Below, one piece after another: positions 32,959 through 44,426 of a stretch of DNA of 64,000 bases; within the stretch, counting starts at the first letter, position 1, and the number at the start of each line of letters is the position of its first letter. Where the stretch lies: positions 130,332,001-130,396,000 of the forward strand of contig JAZHRO010000036.1 of NCBI GenBank assembly GCA_037157565.1. The letters run 5' to 3'. The notes beneath the pieces are model-generated. The model made no database searches, was not told the origin of the DNA, and saw only the letters and a list, made by a program, of their open reading frames with translations. This stretch comes from Thalassia testudinum. Taxonomy: Eukaryota; Streptophyta; Magnoliopsida; Alismatales; Hydrocharitaceae. The translations under genes and the position numbers were made by a program.

Positions 32959-34475
32959 ACTACATGTTATTTATAAAAGAATTAGGGTTGGATTACTCAG
33001 GCAAAAGTCATTTTCAACATTAAGAAATTCTTACTTAGGTCCTGAACTTTCAAAGACACAACAATGCCCAGGTATCTGCCAAAATGCAGACCACCTCAAG
33101 CTCTCACCTTATTCAAAGAAAGATCTCTTTATCTTCTTTTCTAATTTTTTTTGGATTTTTAAGTTTAGGGTTACAAAGTGGCTTTCTACGGCCACTCAAC
33201 CCACTCAAGACTTGATGAGAATCCTAAGTTCTAAGCATCCTTTTGTGAAAGTGATAGACTCATTAATCGGTAATCAGAACGGACTTCGGGTTTCTACGCC
33301 CCTAGGTGACCTTAAAAAGAGTTATGCCTAAAGGTGTATCTAAATGACCAGTAGCTTTCTCCCTACTTTTATCTTTTATGGGGTCAACATAAGGGTGAAT
33401 CTAGTGTATATCTTCTCAGCTTATTCTACTTCTCCGCTTCTTCCTGAGTGTTTTAGGAATTTTTATGTGCATTTCTTGAGCTGGGATCTGGACAACCTAC
33501 CAATGGGCTGTTACCCACAATAACTTGCCAGCCATACTCATGCAATGAAGTGTAGCTTATTTCTTTTTGTTTCTTTTTGTTTCTTTTCTCCTTTTCTTTT
33601 TCTTTTTTTCTTCTTTTTGAACTTTCTTTTTCTTTTTAAGTAGGTGGCTTCCCTGGTCTAAGATTTACCTAAAGGCAGCAGGAAAAGAATGGCCCAGTGG
33701 TTGGACTCTGGACAACCTACCTATGGGCTGTTACCCACAATAACTTACTGGTCATACCACCCTAGAAGGTTCATTAGCTACCCAATTTCCGTTAAAATCG
33801 CTGAACAACTAGTCAATGACAAATAGTGTGTAGATGCTTTAGACTTAGAGTTCCCTCAAATCAGAGGGTGGGTTGATAAGTCGTATACTTATCACCCAAA
33901 CTTATTTAATAAAATTGAAATAGAATTCAGGATGGCAAGAACTCGATACACAAATCCACATTTTAGTGGATACCCGGGCTGATTAAGCCCGAGGACTTGA
34001 AGGGTCATAGTGTTCAAATCCTACTTTAATATTTCCTAAGATTGAAAAGACCTAATACCCAATTATTCTTTCCTAATTCAATTTTTTTTTTAAATAAATC
34101 AAAAGAAAATAAAAAGAATCTACGGTGCTGACAAAATAATTCAGTGATGAATATCCATCCCCCAATGCCTATCTAATGCAATGTTCTCATTGTATTAAAA
34201 AGACATGAAACAGAGTAGAGTAGAAAGCACCTGAATTGTGTGAATAACGATTCGCTCCAAGATGAAAAGAACCTATATATGTGCTGAAGTTAGTGCCTTC
34301 AGCTAGGCACCTATACAAATAAAGAAGAAATAGAGTATTCACAGGTGCAGGTCAGAATCAATACAAAAAGATTCACCTCAAGACTTGCTAACAAATGTCC
34401 ACAGATGTTGACTAAATTGTGGTGCAGACCCATACCTCATGGTTGAGTATATCTAAGGTTCTGGATGAAAATTAC
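32959..34475 (-). other. RE5 3' untranslated region
   Basis: Non-coding. It includes a T/C-rich tract (33550-33640) and a 38-bp direct duplication at 33488-33525 and 33708-33745 (CTGGACAACCTACC...TAACT), differing at one base and about 220 bases apart. No gene is recognised. Confidence 0.6.
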
Positions 34476-35663
34476 CTAGAACTTAAGATCAGTATGCAAG
34501 TGAGGTCGAACCTGCAATTTGTGAGGATGCAACCCAAGACCAAAAAGTCGAATAACAGAGAGATGAGGGCTATGAATTGAATCCTTCAAAACAAGATCTG
34601 AATCTACCATGCGATCTCCAACAGGATCGAATTCCTCAATTTTAGTGCCATCAAATGATTTATCAAATTCCTCTAGCTCAGTTGTCTCACTAAAATCATG
34701 TTCTATAAACTCATGTGAGACTTTGCATAATGATTCTTCACCTTCAGAATCAAAGAGATCTGAATCCGTATTAATGTATGTCTCAAAATTATCAATCACT
34801 TTCTAATCCATAGAAACATACATTTCCTCGTACCCCAGCTCAGGGATCTCCGGTGAAGAAATCAAATCATCCTTATTTGATTACTCTAGAACAACTTGGT
34901 CAAACCTGATCTAGTAACACATGTCCCCCCCAACAGGTGCCTGAGCAGGTTCTGACATTAGCTCTCCTGAAGGGGGTTCATCCTAGGAATCATCCCAAGA
35001 TTGAACTAAAGCAAGCACAAATCTCATCCTCAATTTCGATAATTTCCCAAGTAAAAACTCACCCGGGCCCTTATCCTTAACAACCTGGAGCCAATCCAAC
35101 AGATACTTGTTCAGATCATCAATCATTTCAATCAGGGGCTCCAATTCTTCAGTGCAAGGTGCTGGCTAAGCTTTTAAAGATTGTATGGTGTTCCTCAAGT
35201 TAGCCAACACCTTTTCTTGGACCTGGTTAACTTGAACCACATTGTTTGGTTTAGGGTAGGGTGGGTTTGGGTTCAGTGCAGGGAAATCAATGAATTGAGG
35301 ATCTTGATACCCTCCCTAATAATAGGTCATTTCAGGTTGTTCATAAGGTGGTGATGACCTAAAGGCAGTGTATTCAGGGAAAGGGTAAGGATCAATGTAT
35401 CCTTCTTGATTCTAGATCATATTAGGTTGTTCAAATGAGGACGATGATCTAACATCAGTGTAGCTTGAAGAAGGATAAGAATCAAAATCATGGTGTCCAA
35501 GGTTAAACGCTGAACATGGAGGTCCGGAACTATATTCCCAATCAAGATTATCCCAACTATAAGATGGATGAGAATAAGTCTAGTTGGAATAATAATCATT
35601 TTGGGAATAAGATGTATCAGGAGGATAAGAATGGAAAAGCATGTAGAATGTGGAAGGATCCAT
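34476..35663 (-). pseudogene. RE5 orphan coding frame with eight internal stops
   Basis: The ATG at 35663 opens a frame of 396 codons (MDPSTFYMLF start) that reaches a final stop at 34476. It is interrupted by seven TAG and one TAA, with no TGA and no frameshift. The N-terminal third is rich in Ser, Tyr and Pro (repeated SYP and EQP blocks). The middle has a predicted helical segment (QEKVLANLRNTIQSL, EPLIEMIDDL). The C-terminal third is acidic (DSDLFDSEGEE, TTELEEFDKSFD). I recognise no domain. It occupies the place where gag-pol would be, so it could be a relic polyprotein or an accessory protein of a pol-less lineage. Confidence 0.6.
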
Positions 35664-36664
35664 GATAGAATGGGAGGAAGAAAGGTGCCTTGCGATACAA
35701 ACAAACAAATTTGTCCTTAAGTGGGCTAGCCTAAAGACCTACAGACTCCCAGAACCAATTTTGAGATAAATAATCAATTTGATCTACTTCTTTCTGGTCA
35801 ATCCAACCAGTTAGAGGGAGGGACTGGTGACAAACCCGTTTTTGTGCATTTTGAAATCGTCGAAAATTGTAGTATAGTCACACTAAAAACACTTGTCAAA
35901 AATACTTTTTAAGGATAACGAGACTTGAGTCCCAGTCGTTCGTCTCTGGGAGGCGTTTATGGAAATGCAGATTCGAAATTGATCTCTTTCGCTCTACTTA
36001 CTTAAAATTGCATGTTAGTTTATGGTTATTACATATTTATGCATGACATGCTTAGTTGCCAGAATATCAGAAATTAAAAGTAGGGAACTTTAATCACACA
36101 AAATATATCGCAATAAGCTAATGGTGATTCTCAACACATAGATATATATAGAAAAAAAAAGATCTTTCATTAATTCATCATGGTGTTTGCAACATGAAAC
36201 TCGTGGAAAGCTTATAGAGGAAAGCTTGAAAACAAAAATCTAGATAACAGAAAATGATCGCATACATGAATCTAAAGGGGGATTATGCATGCATCATTGG
36301 GGGAGAAGTAAGGAGCTACACTACTAAGCAGTAATAAAAGTAGTAAAACTATGAAGAGCTAAGCTACTAATCTAGTAGAAATAAGGGCATTTGGAGGCGG
36401 GCTCCGATGGCCTTTGAGTTGGTTGAGAGGAGGAGGGGCAGCCAATGATGCTTAAGTCGGACCTTGGAGAGAGGTTGGAGAGGTGATCCAGCATCTTGGC
36501 GTGGAGATGGAGTGGAGGTGGATGTAGCTAACCTAGATGGAATCAAGAGTGAATGAAGACAAGAATTAGATGGGTGCAAATGGCTACCACTTAGGTCTTT
36601 TTATAGACCTAAGGGAGTCTCTCTAGAGAAGTGTGGAACTCTCTAGAGAGAGCTCCAAGAGTGG
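35664..36664 (-). other. RE5 internal sequence upstream of the orphan frame
   Basis: No conserved coding frame is seen. The sequence includes short A-rich and GA-rich stretches and ends at the RE6 target site. Confidence 0.5.
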
Positions 36665-36669
36665 CCAGC
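36665..36669. repeat. Left target-site duplication of RE6 (CCAGC)
   Basis: CCAGC precedes the TG end at 36670 and matches 45808-45812. Confidence 0.92.
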
Positions 36670-37364
36670 TGGTGGGTCGGCCCAAATAGGTTGTTAATAT
36701 GATATTTTTACCGTTGAAATGTGTATAATGGTTAACCTAATTCAGACCTAACCATCTCTTTACAAAATTTTTAACCTGGCCTAATTGATTTTATCTTGTC
36801 ACTTTTAAGCCCAGGGTCGAACTCAGGGAAGTGGGGTTCAAGTCGAGTTTCTACGTTTTGCTTAAAACGCGTCTCTTCCGTTCGTTTATTCTGTTTTTGG
36901 TATTTTTCTTATTTAGGTTTTTTTCTGGTAATCCTTGTTCTTGAGGCACACCCTCAAAAATTGTGTCCTTGGCTTTTAGCCAAAACAGAGTTCCAAAACA
37001 CGCCTTGCTACTCGCAAGACGAAGTACCTGCAAATCAAAGATTATCTTTTCACTTTTATACCTTTTTTTTTTATCTTTTTACTAAGAAGGAAGCTAACAG
37101 ATAGAAAGTAAATATAGTAGCTATAGATATATATTTATATGTAGTATATATATAAAGGGGTGGGGGTGGAGGTGACGATGGAGTGTAGCACTATGTCGAG
37201 TCAGCCGACGTCTAGAGAGACGCAACCAACACGACTAGGTGCCGCGTGGAGTGTGGATGGAGGATGGATGATGTATGGGACCACGCTTATTTTGTACGCG
37301 TGTATCAGGGAATATCAGCAACTAGTGCAGACATCCCCGCGATACAGCGTATAATAAATAACAT

Positions 37365-37609
37365 GAAAGTATATGTACATATGTATGTATATAAATGTAT
37401 AAGTATATATGTATAGATATATATAGATATATATATATGTATGTATATATGTATATAGCTATGTATATATGTATATAAGTATATATATATAATACTATAT
37501 AGATATATATATATATATGTATAAGTATATATGTATCTAGATATATATGTATATATATATGTGTATATGTATAAGTATATAGATATGTATATATATATAT
37601 GTATATGAG

Positions 37610-37650
<41 letters not shown>

Positions 37651-37765
37651 TATGTATATATATTTTATATTATATGTATGTATACATAACTATATAGATA
37701 TACTATGTATATATAAGTATATATATATAGATATATGTATATATATATATATGTATATATGTTAC
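37365..37765. repeat. TA-rich microsatellite in the RE6 3' LTR
   Basis: Interrupted (TA)n followed by (GT)n and (GA)n to about 37860. Confidence 0.9.
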
Positions 37766-38654
37766 TATGAGTGTGTGTGTGTGTGTTGCTGTAAGTGAAA
37801 AAAGAGAGAGAGAGAGAGAGAGAGGGAGGGAGAGATAGAGAATACGTGAGAGAGAGAGAGCGGCAGACAGAGAGGGAGCGGGCGGGAGAGATCGGCGGAG
37901 AGAGAGAGCGGGCGAAGGAGTGATCGCGGACGCGCGAGTTAAGACGTCTGCCGGAGGCGGCAGACGTCTGACTCTACGTCGTCTGAAGGCGGAGGCGGAC
38001 GTCTGATCGTCGCGGTGCACCGCGCCTTCACGCAGTGGACGTGAGACGTCTCCTACAGACCGGGTGCGAGGATGGAGAGCGGGCGATGGCGCGCTCGGAG
38101 AAGGCGGCGGGGAGTCTGCAGTCGGTCGCAGAGGGTTGCAGAGGTTGGCAGGGGGCGGCGAGAAGGCCTGGCTGGCCGCTGCAGTGCACGCAGCGGCCGG
38201 TCGCGGGTGGAATGGCAGAGGCGACAGAGCAGAGGACTGAGCGGAGAAGTGCCCTGCAGGCGCGCGCAGAGAGCTGAGCGCCTGCGGGGAAGGTCGCGGA
38301 GGTGCGAGGGGAGGTTCTGCAGTGGTCGCGGAAGGTCGCGGGGGTCGGCGCGAGGCCGTAGCCGGCCGCTGCAGTGCGCGCAGCAGCCTGCTGCGGCTGC
38401 AACTGCGGCGTGGACAGAACGGAGACGGAGGCGGGGAACGGGCCTGCAGGCGCGCGCGGAGGGATGCGCGCCTGCGGGGAAGGTCGCGGAGGAGGCGGGG
38501 GGTGCTGCTGCTGCTGCTGTTGCCGCGGTTTAGCTGCTGCTGCTGCTGCTTCAAGCTTCGGACCTTGAAGCGGCAGCAATGGCGTGGAGATGCAAACGAA
38601 AAGAAAAGAACACACCACGCCCACCTGCTCGTTGAAGAGCTGGGCGGTGGTGTT

Positions 38655-38683
38655 CCCACTGTGGTGGTGAGCACCACAGTGGG
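38655..38683. other. Conserved R-region hairpin in the RE6 3' LTR
   Basis: A perfect 12-bp stem, CCCACTGTGGTG with CACCACAGTGGG, and a five-base loop. Two of its base pairs differ from those of RE3 with pairing kept. Confidence 0.8.
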
Positions 38684-38832
38684 TTCTCCTGCTCGTCGGG
38701 TGCCTCCTCGACGAAGGGCCGGCGTATGGGAGGGGAGAGCGGGTGCGAAGGTGGTTGCGGGTTTGAGTTGCTGCCGCAGCTGCGTATTGCAGCAACGTCC
38801 CTCCTTCCCTCCGTCGCGAGGAAGAGCTGCGG

Positions 38833-38839
38833 CTTTATA
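38833..38839 (-). promoter_or_regulatory. TATA box of the RE6 3' LTR
   Basis: Minus-strand TATAAAG preceded by CTCCTC, identical to 45424-45430. Confidence 0.65.
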
Positions 38840-39216
38840 GAGGAGGAGAGCATGGCGGGGAGGCATGGCAGCAGCAGGGAGAGGCGTGGAGAGTGGCAGC
38901 TACAGGGAGAGGCGCGGAGAGTGGCAGCTGCAGGGAGAGGCGCATGGCGTGGACGAAATTCAGCCGCGGGAAGAAGAAAAACCGTTGGAAGAAGAAAGAA
39001 AGATGAAAATAAAATATGGAGAGGGGACTTTTGCAAAGAGACACTTGAAGAAAAATGTAAAAATGCAAGCCATTTATTCCATTCTCTTCTCCTCTCAATT
39101 AAATGCATGCATGCAAGCGTTTTTACAAATGCAACTACAGGATTATAATATACATAGTTAATGCTAGAAAATAGCACAAGAAGGCGTTCTTATAGGCGTG
39201 TTTTGAGGTGCAAACA

Positions 39217-39255
39217 TATACCCCCATGCCTATCTTTTGCTAGTCCCTAGCAAAA
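39217..39255 (-). promoter_or_regulatory. RE6 polypurine tract and upstream hairpin
   Basis: Minus-strand GGCATGGGGGTATA abuts the 3' LTR. The hairpin at 39235-39255 is perfect (TTTTGCTAG, loop TCC, CTAGCAAAA). Confidence 0.75.
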
Positions 39256-40164
39256 TCGTATTTAGAAATGATCTTAAGCTGAAGATTTTCTTCTGAGGTG
39301 ATATAGGTGTGTTTATTATCGAATATTGTGAGAACCAATTGTAAAGAAGACTACCAGTACTTTAAGTCCTACATGACATAGATCATCTCTCAATTAACCA
39401 GGACTCTTGATATTTAAACCTTAAGTATGATTTCCAGGACCCAGGAGGTTTTTGCCATACTCGAGAGCTCAAGAGGTTATGGTTTGTGCATAGTGAAGGA
39501 TCAAGACTGACCAGATGAACCTTAAGACTCACTCCCAGGGTTTTACGAATTTTTAAGTACAGGTTGGTCCCAATTTCAGCTCGTGTTTTCGGATTGACCC
39601 TTAAGATGATTACGGAAAACTCAACTCCCATTTTCGAAAAACAAATTATACAGACATTTATGAGATATACTGACTCTTTTGCAACATCTTCTTTTTTTTT
39701 TTTTTTTTTTTGAAACATATGTCAGTATATCTCTTACAACACATTTTGAAATAGCACACTTCTTTTTTTTTTTTTTTTTGGTGGGAGAGTTTCTTTTTGG
39801 TGGAAAGAGCCACTCCTAAACACAAGACTAAAGCTTGGGATAAAAAGTCTACCTGCACGCACAGGTAAGGACTCCACCTTTCCTAATGAACACTAGGGTT
39901 GGATCTTATGTTCACCTGATCTTTCCTGATATGTGTAGTGTGAACCAAGTTTACTTAAGCTCTCACGAAAAAGCAAACCAACGAATCCTGTACTGGTGTC
40001 TCAGGTACAAGAAACATTCTTAGTTAGGAGAGATTTTGATCTATTTCGTCAATGCTTTAAGTGAATTAAGCCGAGCCTAAGCGAATCAAGCTTCTGTGGC
40101 CTGGAAATTCTTCAAAACAGAGGTTGAATATCCATAAACACTTATTGTATTTTTGTTTCAGCTT
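39256..40164 (-). other. RE6 3' untranslated region
   Basis: Non-coding and similar to 19927-20900 of RE3. Poly-T runs lie at about 39690 and 39765. No gene is recognised. Confidence 0.65.
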
Positions 40165-41781
40165 TTAGATCATTACTAAACACCATTTATTACTAATATA
40201 TATATATATTTTTTTTTTTCTTTTCTTTTTTCTTTTTCTTGCATATTTATAAATAGGTGGTAATTGTCTGATACCATAAAATACCCGGATCCTATGGATG
40301 CCTATCCACCCCCCCATGCCAAACAATGCTATGTCCTCATATGCATGCAGGGAAAGGCAGAGAACGGACGACAGATCGGGTAACAGGAGCTGAGGTTCAG
40401 GGTATAAATCAGGGTGGAAGGGTGGGTGGATGGTGGGTGGTGAAGAGAAAAGCGAAGTAATCGCGATAGAGGCGTGAAAAGTAATGGTGGATGGTGAGAG
40501 ATTTGGCATTTTCTGGGACAAGAGTGTCCCAGGCGGATCAGAAAACAGATCAGGAAGAGGAAGTTGGCCCTTAGATTGGCCAAGAAGGGGGGCTTTTTGG
40601 ATAGATGGATCCAAAAGGGAATAGCCCTGGTGAGTAAGATGTGGGCTCAAGGTCCCAGTGTGGATTTGCAAATCCGCCTGATTTGGCGGGAAAGAAAGGG
40701 CAGTCCGGTCTTCCATAGTGTGGACCGGCGGTGAGCAGCCCGGCAATGACTCAGACCACGAGGTATGGGAAGCGGAGAAAACCTCGTCAGAAGTCTGGTC
40801 AGGAGAAGGTACAGGAATAGGGAGGGATTGGGGAACGTCACAGTTTGTGTTGGTCAGGCAGTCGTCAGGTAATTTGCAGCAGTCTGAATCGGCTCCAATT
40901 AGTTCGATACACGTACTGACAGTCACGTCCTCGTCAAACGTGTCATCCTTGATGTGATCACTATCATCATAAGAGTGCGGTGCTGCAGCGGGATTAACCT
41001 GAAATCCCGAAGGAATACTCGGAGCTTGCAGAATTTGATGAACCTGTTCCTGAGAAGGTTGTACCTGTGGTTGCGGACCACAGGGTACAAAGTTTTGCGG
41101 GTTTGGAACAGGTTGGGCGGGAAAAGTGCCCTGAGATCGAGTCACCATGCTTAGTTGACTGATCTCAGCATTCTGCTGCGCCAAATGCTGAAGAGAGGTC
41201 ATGTTTTCTTTATGGCGCTTTGACATTTCCGTCATCATTCGCATCAATTTATCAAGAGGTTTTGATGCGTGTTTGGTTTTCTGTACACAAGGGCCTGATG
41301 GCAGAGTTGCCATAGGATTAGACTGGGCCCTTGGGATGACGGGTGCAGACGCTTGCATTGGTCCACCAGCGGGGTTTCGACGCTGCGGGTTGTTGGACCA
41401 TGCAAAATTGGGATGATTGTGCCACCCTGGGTTATACGTGGCAGAAAACGGGTTATTCCCCAGGGTGCAGGCATCTTCTATGCCAGAAGACGTGTCCGCA
41501 TATGTGTCCGAGTACACGGAGGCTTGGTCCTCCGTGTTGAAATACTGGCTCACAGAAGCCAGTTCCACATGACTTACCGAGTCGCTTGGGGCGACACTCG
41601 ATAAGGAAGGTCTTGCAGGGTTTCTCGGGATCAGCCTGGTGTTGAAAGAATTGAAATTGTGACGAAGTGGTGAGGCAGGGGTGTGTGCCATGTTTGTGGA
41701 GGAGGAGGATGATTCGGCTCTTTTTCTAGATTTATCAGTCAATACAAGCAATTCAGGGTTTTGTGACCTCCTCCCAAACAT
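40165..41781 (-). CDS. RE6 internally deleted gag/tail protein, 538 codons
   Basis: An open frame from the ATG at 41781 (MFGRRSQNPEL), the same start as RE3 gag. Compared with RE3, residues 1 to about 32 match the gag N-terminus. The gag core is then missing, and the sequence joins the distal gag part (LRHNFNSFNTRL, later FSATYNPGWHNHPNFAW, QSQG-type Pro/Gln region). Near residue 272 a second junction removes the protease and joins the Asp/Ser/Pro-rich tail (DDTFDED, PSPDQTSDEVFSAS). Both junctions keep frame. The last 30 or so residues are Lys- and Tyr/Ile-rich and arise from a T-rich tract reached through a C7 run that is C6 in RE3. It has no recognised catalytic domain; its role, if any, is unknown. 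Confidence 0.7.
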   Translation of the reverse strand: MFGRRSQNPELLVLTDKSRKRAESSSSSTNMAHTPASPLRHNFNSFNTRLIPRNPARPSLSSVAPSDSVSHVELASVSQYFNTEDQASVYSDTYADTSSGIEDACTLGNNPFSATYNPGWHNHPNFAWSNNPQRRNPAGGPMQASAPVIPRAQSNPMATLPSGPCVQKTKHASKPLDKLMRMMTEMSKRHKENMTSLQHLAQQNAEISQLSMVTRSQGTFPAQPVPNPQNFVPCGPQPQVQPSQEQVHQILQAPSIPSGFQVNPAAAPHSYDDSDHIKDDTFDEDVTVSTCIELIGADSDCCKLPDDCLTNTNCDVPQSLPIPVPSPDQTSDEVFSASHTSWSESLPGCSPPVHTMEDRTALSFPPNQADLQIHTGTLSPHLTHQGYSLLDPSIQKAPLLGQSKGQLPLPDLFSDPPGTLLSQKMPNLSPSTITFHASIAITSLFSSPPTIHPPFHPDLYPEPQLLLPDLSSVLCLSLHAYEDIALFGMGGWIGIHRIRVFYGIRQLPPIYKYARKRKKKRKKKIYIYISNKWCLVMI

Positions 41782-42896
41782 GCACTACCGCAGGAAGAAT
41801 TGGGGAGATGAGAAGGGAAAAGGGATGAGAGAAATGACGCCGCAAAGGTACACTTGATTACAAATCAATACAGTCAAGTTCCTAACCTCTACAGTGTGCC
41901 CTTAGACCTAAAGATCTAAGTTACCTACTATCACGAACTACGGAACCGAATGCGAGCACCGTGGAACCACCGGGCCAGATTGAAAGGCCGTTTGCCCCAG
42001 TCTTAGACACCCGATAGCACGCGGGAACTCTCACCAGCACGTAGTCGCTACACACAGGTAGTTAGACCTCCAATCCTTAGTAAGGGTCAAGTTACTACCA
42101 GTTTTAATTAGAGGCTTAGGGTCAAGTGCTTTTGGAATATGAAGGGCGTTGTTTACGGGTAATGCCCAAGTGATTGATTTTAAGAGTGTGTAAGAACAAG
42201 CAGGCAACGGGGAAATCTCCCCGAATTGAAGTTTTTATTGGCGAATGGTTTTTAGAGTTCAGCCTTAAGTAGTATGAATTTTAGGGTTTTGCTGAATTAC
42301 CAATTCAACCAATCTCCGGGTTTTTGCAAAAATACAGGTTTTCCTTTTAAAACCCAAGAAACCCTTCTTCAATTATCAGTTAGTTAATGCATGCTAAAAT
42401 GCAATGGGCTACCCTAAATGGAGATCTCTAAGTGTGGATGTGCGAATCAATTTTATACCAATGTGAAAGGGAGCCAAAACACTTCAATTCAAGTGCTCCC
42501 AATCACCAGAAAGATATCCACACACAAGGCTTCAACCAACAGATAAAGAAAGTAAAATTGTTGCGGTTGAAGTATTCAGGATCGAATCACAGGCAAATTT
42601 GAAAAGTCGTGGTGGGGTTGGAATCAACTCAATTCCAAGTCTCCCCACCAAAAATGTGATCCTGAATTAAAGATAAGTGAGGCAAAAGAGGGATACAAGA
42701 AATCTTTTTCTTTGCCTCAAAGAATACTTCCCACGATGAAAAATCTAAGAATGAAGATTCTTGGATTTTCGCTATGCGAAGTAAGGTGGGAAATCCCGGG
42801 GCAGTGGGAGTGAAGACAACCAATCAATCAAGTGAATTTTAATCCACTTGCCCTCAAGAAATCACAAGAAGTTTTTCTAGTTTTTAGTTTTAAAAT

Positions 42897-42927
<31 letters not shown>

Positions 42928-43180
42928 TATTGTGGTGGCAAGTTAACCCTAATTTGATGAGAAAAGAAAACCTACTTGTTCGGCAACGTGTGCGAAGCTC
43001 CAATGCGATGTCGGCGTCTTCACGCTCTCGTTCCCACCTTGGATCTGCTCACGTCCTCGACTTCGTCAGCCTTCTTCTCCTTCCACCAGGTTCACCTGCA
43101 CACCAAAAACAACAATACCCGTGAAGAGAGAAGAGACAAATTTAAAGGAATTGGATAGAAACTTACTCAAAAGCGCACTT
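41782..43180 (-). other. RE6 5' untranslated leader
   Basis: About 1.4 kb, similar to the RE3 leader, with a long poly-T near 42895-42930. No conserved coding frame is evident. Confidence 0.7.
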
Positions 43181-43197
43181 CCCCGGCAGCGGCGCCA
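43181..43197 (-). other. tRNA-Asp primer-binding site of RE6
   Basis: Plus-strand CCCCGGCAGCGGCGCCA matches the plant tRNA-Asp 3' end at 16 of 17 positions and lies nine bases from the LTR. Confidence 0.85.
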
Positions 43198-43909
43198 GAA
43201 AAGTTATGTTGGGTCGGCCCGGATAGGTTGTTAATATGATATTTTTACCGTTGAAATGTGTATAGTGGTTAACCTAATTCAGACCTAACCATCTCTTTAC
43301 AAAATTTTTAACCTGGCCTAATTGATTTTATCTTGTCACTTTTAAGCCCAGGGTCGAACTCAGGGAAGTGGGGTTCAAGTCGAGTTTCTACGTTTTCCTT
43401 AAAACGCGTCTCTTCCGTTCGTTTATTCTATTTTTGGTATTTTTCTTATTTAGGTTTTTTTCTGGTAATCCTTGTTCTTGAGGCACACCCTCAAAAATTG
43501 TGTCCTTGGCTTTTAGCCAAAACAGAGTTCCAAAACACGCCTTGCTACTCGCAAGACGAAGTACCTGCAAATCAAAGATTATCTTTTCACTTTTATACCT
43601 TTTTTTTTTTTATCTTTTTACTAAGAAGGAAGCTAACAGATAGAAAGTAAATATAGTAGCTATAGATATATATTTATATGTAGTATATATATAAAGGGGT
43701 GGGGGTGGAGGTGACGATGGAGTGTAGCACTATGTCAAGTCAGCCGACGTCTAGAGAGACGCAACCAACACGACTAGGTGCCGCGTGGAGTGTGGATGGA
43801 GGATGGATGATGTATGGGACCACGCTTTTTTTGTACGCGTGTATCAGGGAATATCAGCAACTGGTGCAGACATCCCCGCGATACAGCGTATAATAAATAA
43901 CATGAAAGT

Positions 43910-44150
43910 ATATGTACATATGTATGTATATAAATGTATAAGTATATATGTATAGATATATATAGATATATATATATGTATGTATATATGTATATAGCTA
44001 TGTATATATGTATATAAGTATATATATATAATACTATATAGATATATATATATATATATGTATAAGTATATATGTATCTAGATATATATGTATATATATA
44101 TGTGTATATGTATAAGTATATAGATATGTATATATATATATGTATATGAG

Positions 44151-44205
<55 letters not shown>

Positions 44206-44292
44206 TATGTATATATATATTATATTATATGTATGTACACATAACTATATAGATATACTATGTATATATAAGTATATATATATAGATATATG

Positions 44293-44323
<31 letters not shown>

Positions 44324-44330
44324 GTTACTA
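43910..44330. repeat. TA-rich microsatellite in the RE6 5' LTR
   Basis: Interrupted (TA)n followed by (GT)n with a GGTGAATGG interruption and (GA)n to about 44440. It is longer than in the 3' LTR. Confidence 0.9.
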
Positions 44331-44388
44331 TGAGTGTGTGTGTGTGTGTGTGTGTCGGTGAATGGGTGTGTGTGTGTTGCTGTAGGTG

Positions 44389-44426
<38 letters not shown>

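Larger units (their letters stand above)
36670..39216 (-). repeat. RE6 3' LTR
   Basis: From TGGTGGGTCGGC to GTGCAAACA. It contains the TCGAACTCAGGGA motif (about 36818), a TA microsatellite, GACGTC-bearing hairpins (37940-38050), CTG repeats (38505-38555), the conserved hairpin (38655-38683), a TATA box at 38833-38839 and TGCATGCATGCA at 39104-39115. Long Arg/Pro/Ala-rich frames on both strands between 37700 and 39180 arise from the GC-rich repeat and are duplicated in the other LTR, so they are not annotated as genes. Confidence 0.93.

Noticed and set aside
37703..38866. A 387-residue minus-strand open frame, with similar long frames at 44258-45457 and on the opposite strand
   Set aside because: It is Arg/Pro/Ala/Ser-rich, lies wholly in the GC-rich part of the RE6 LTRs, and both strands are open in several phases. 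Base composition explains it.
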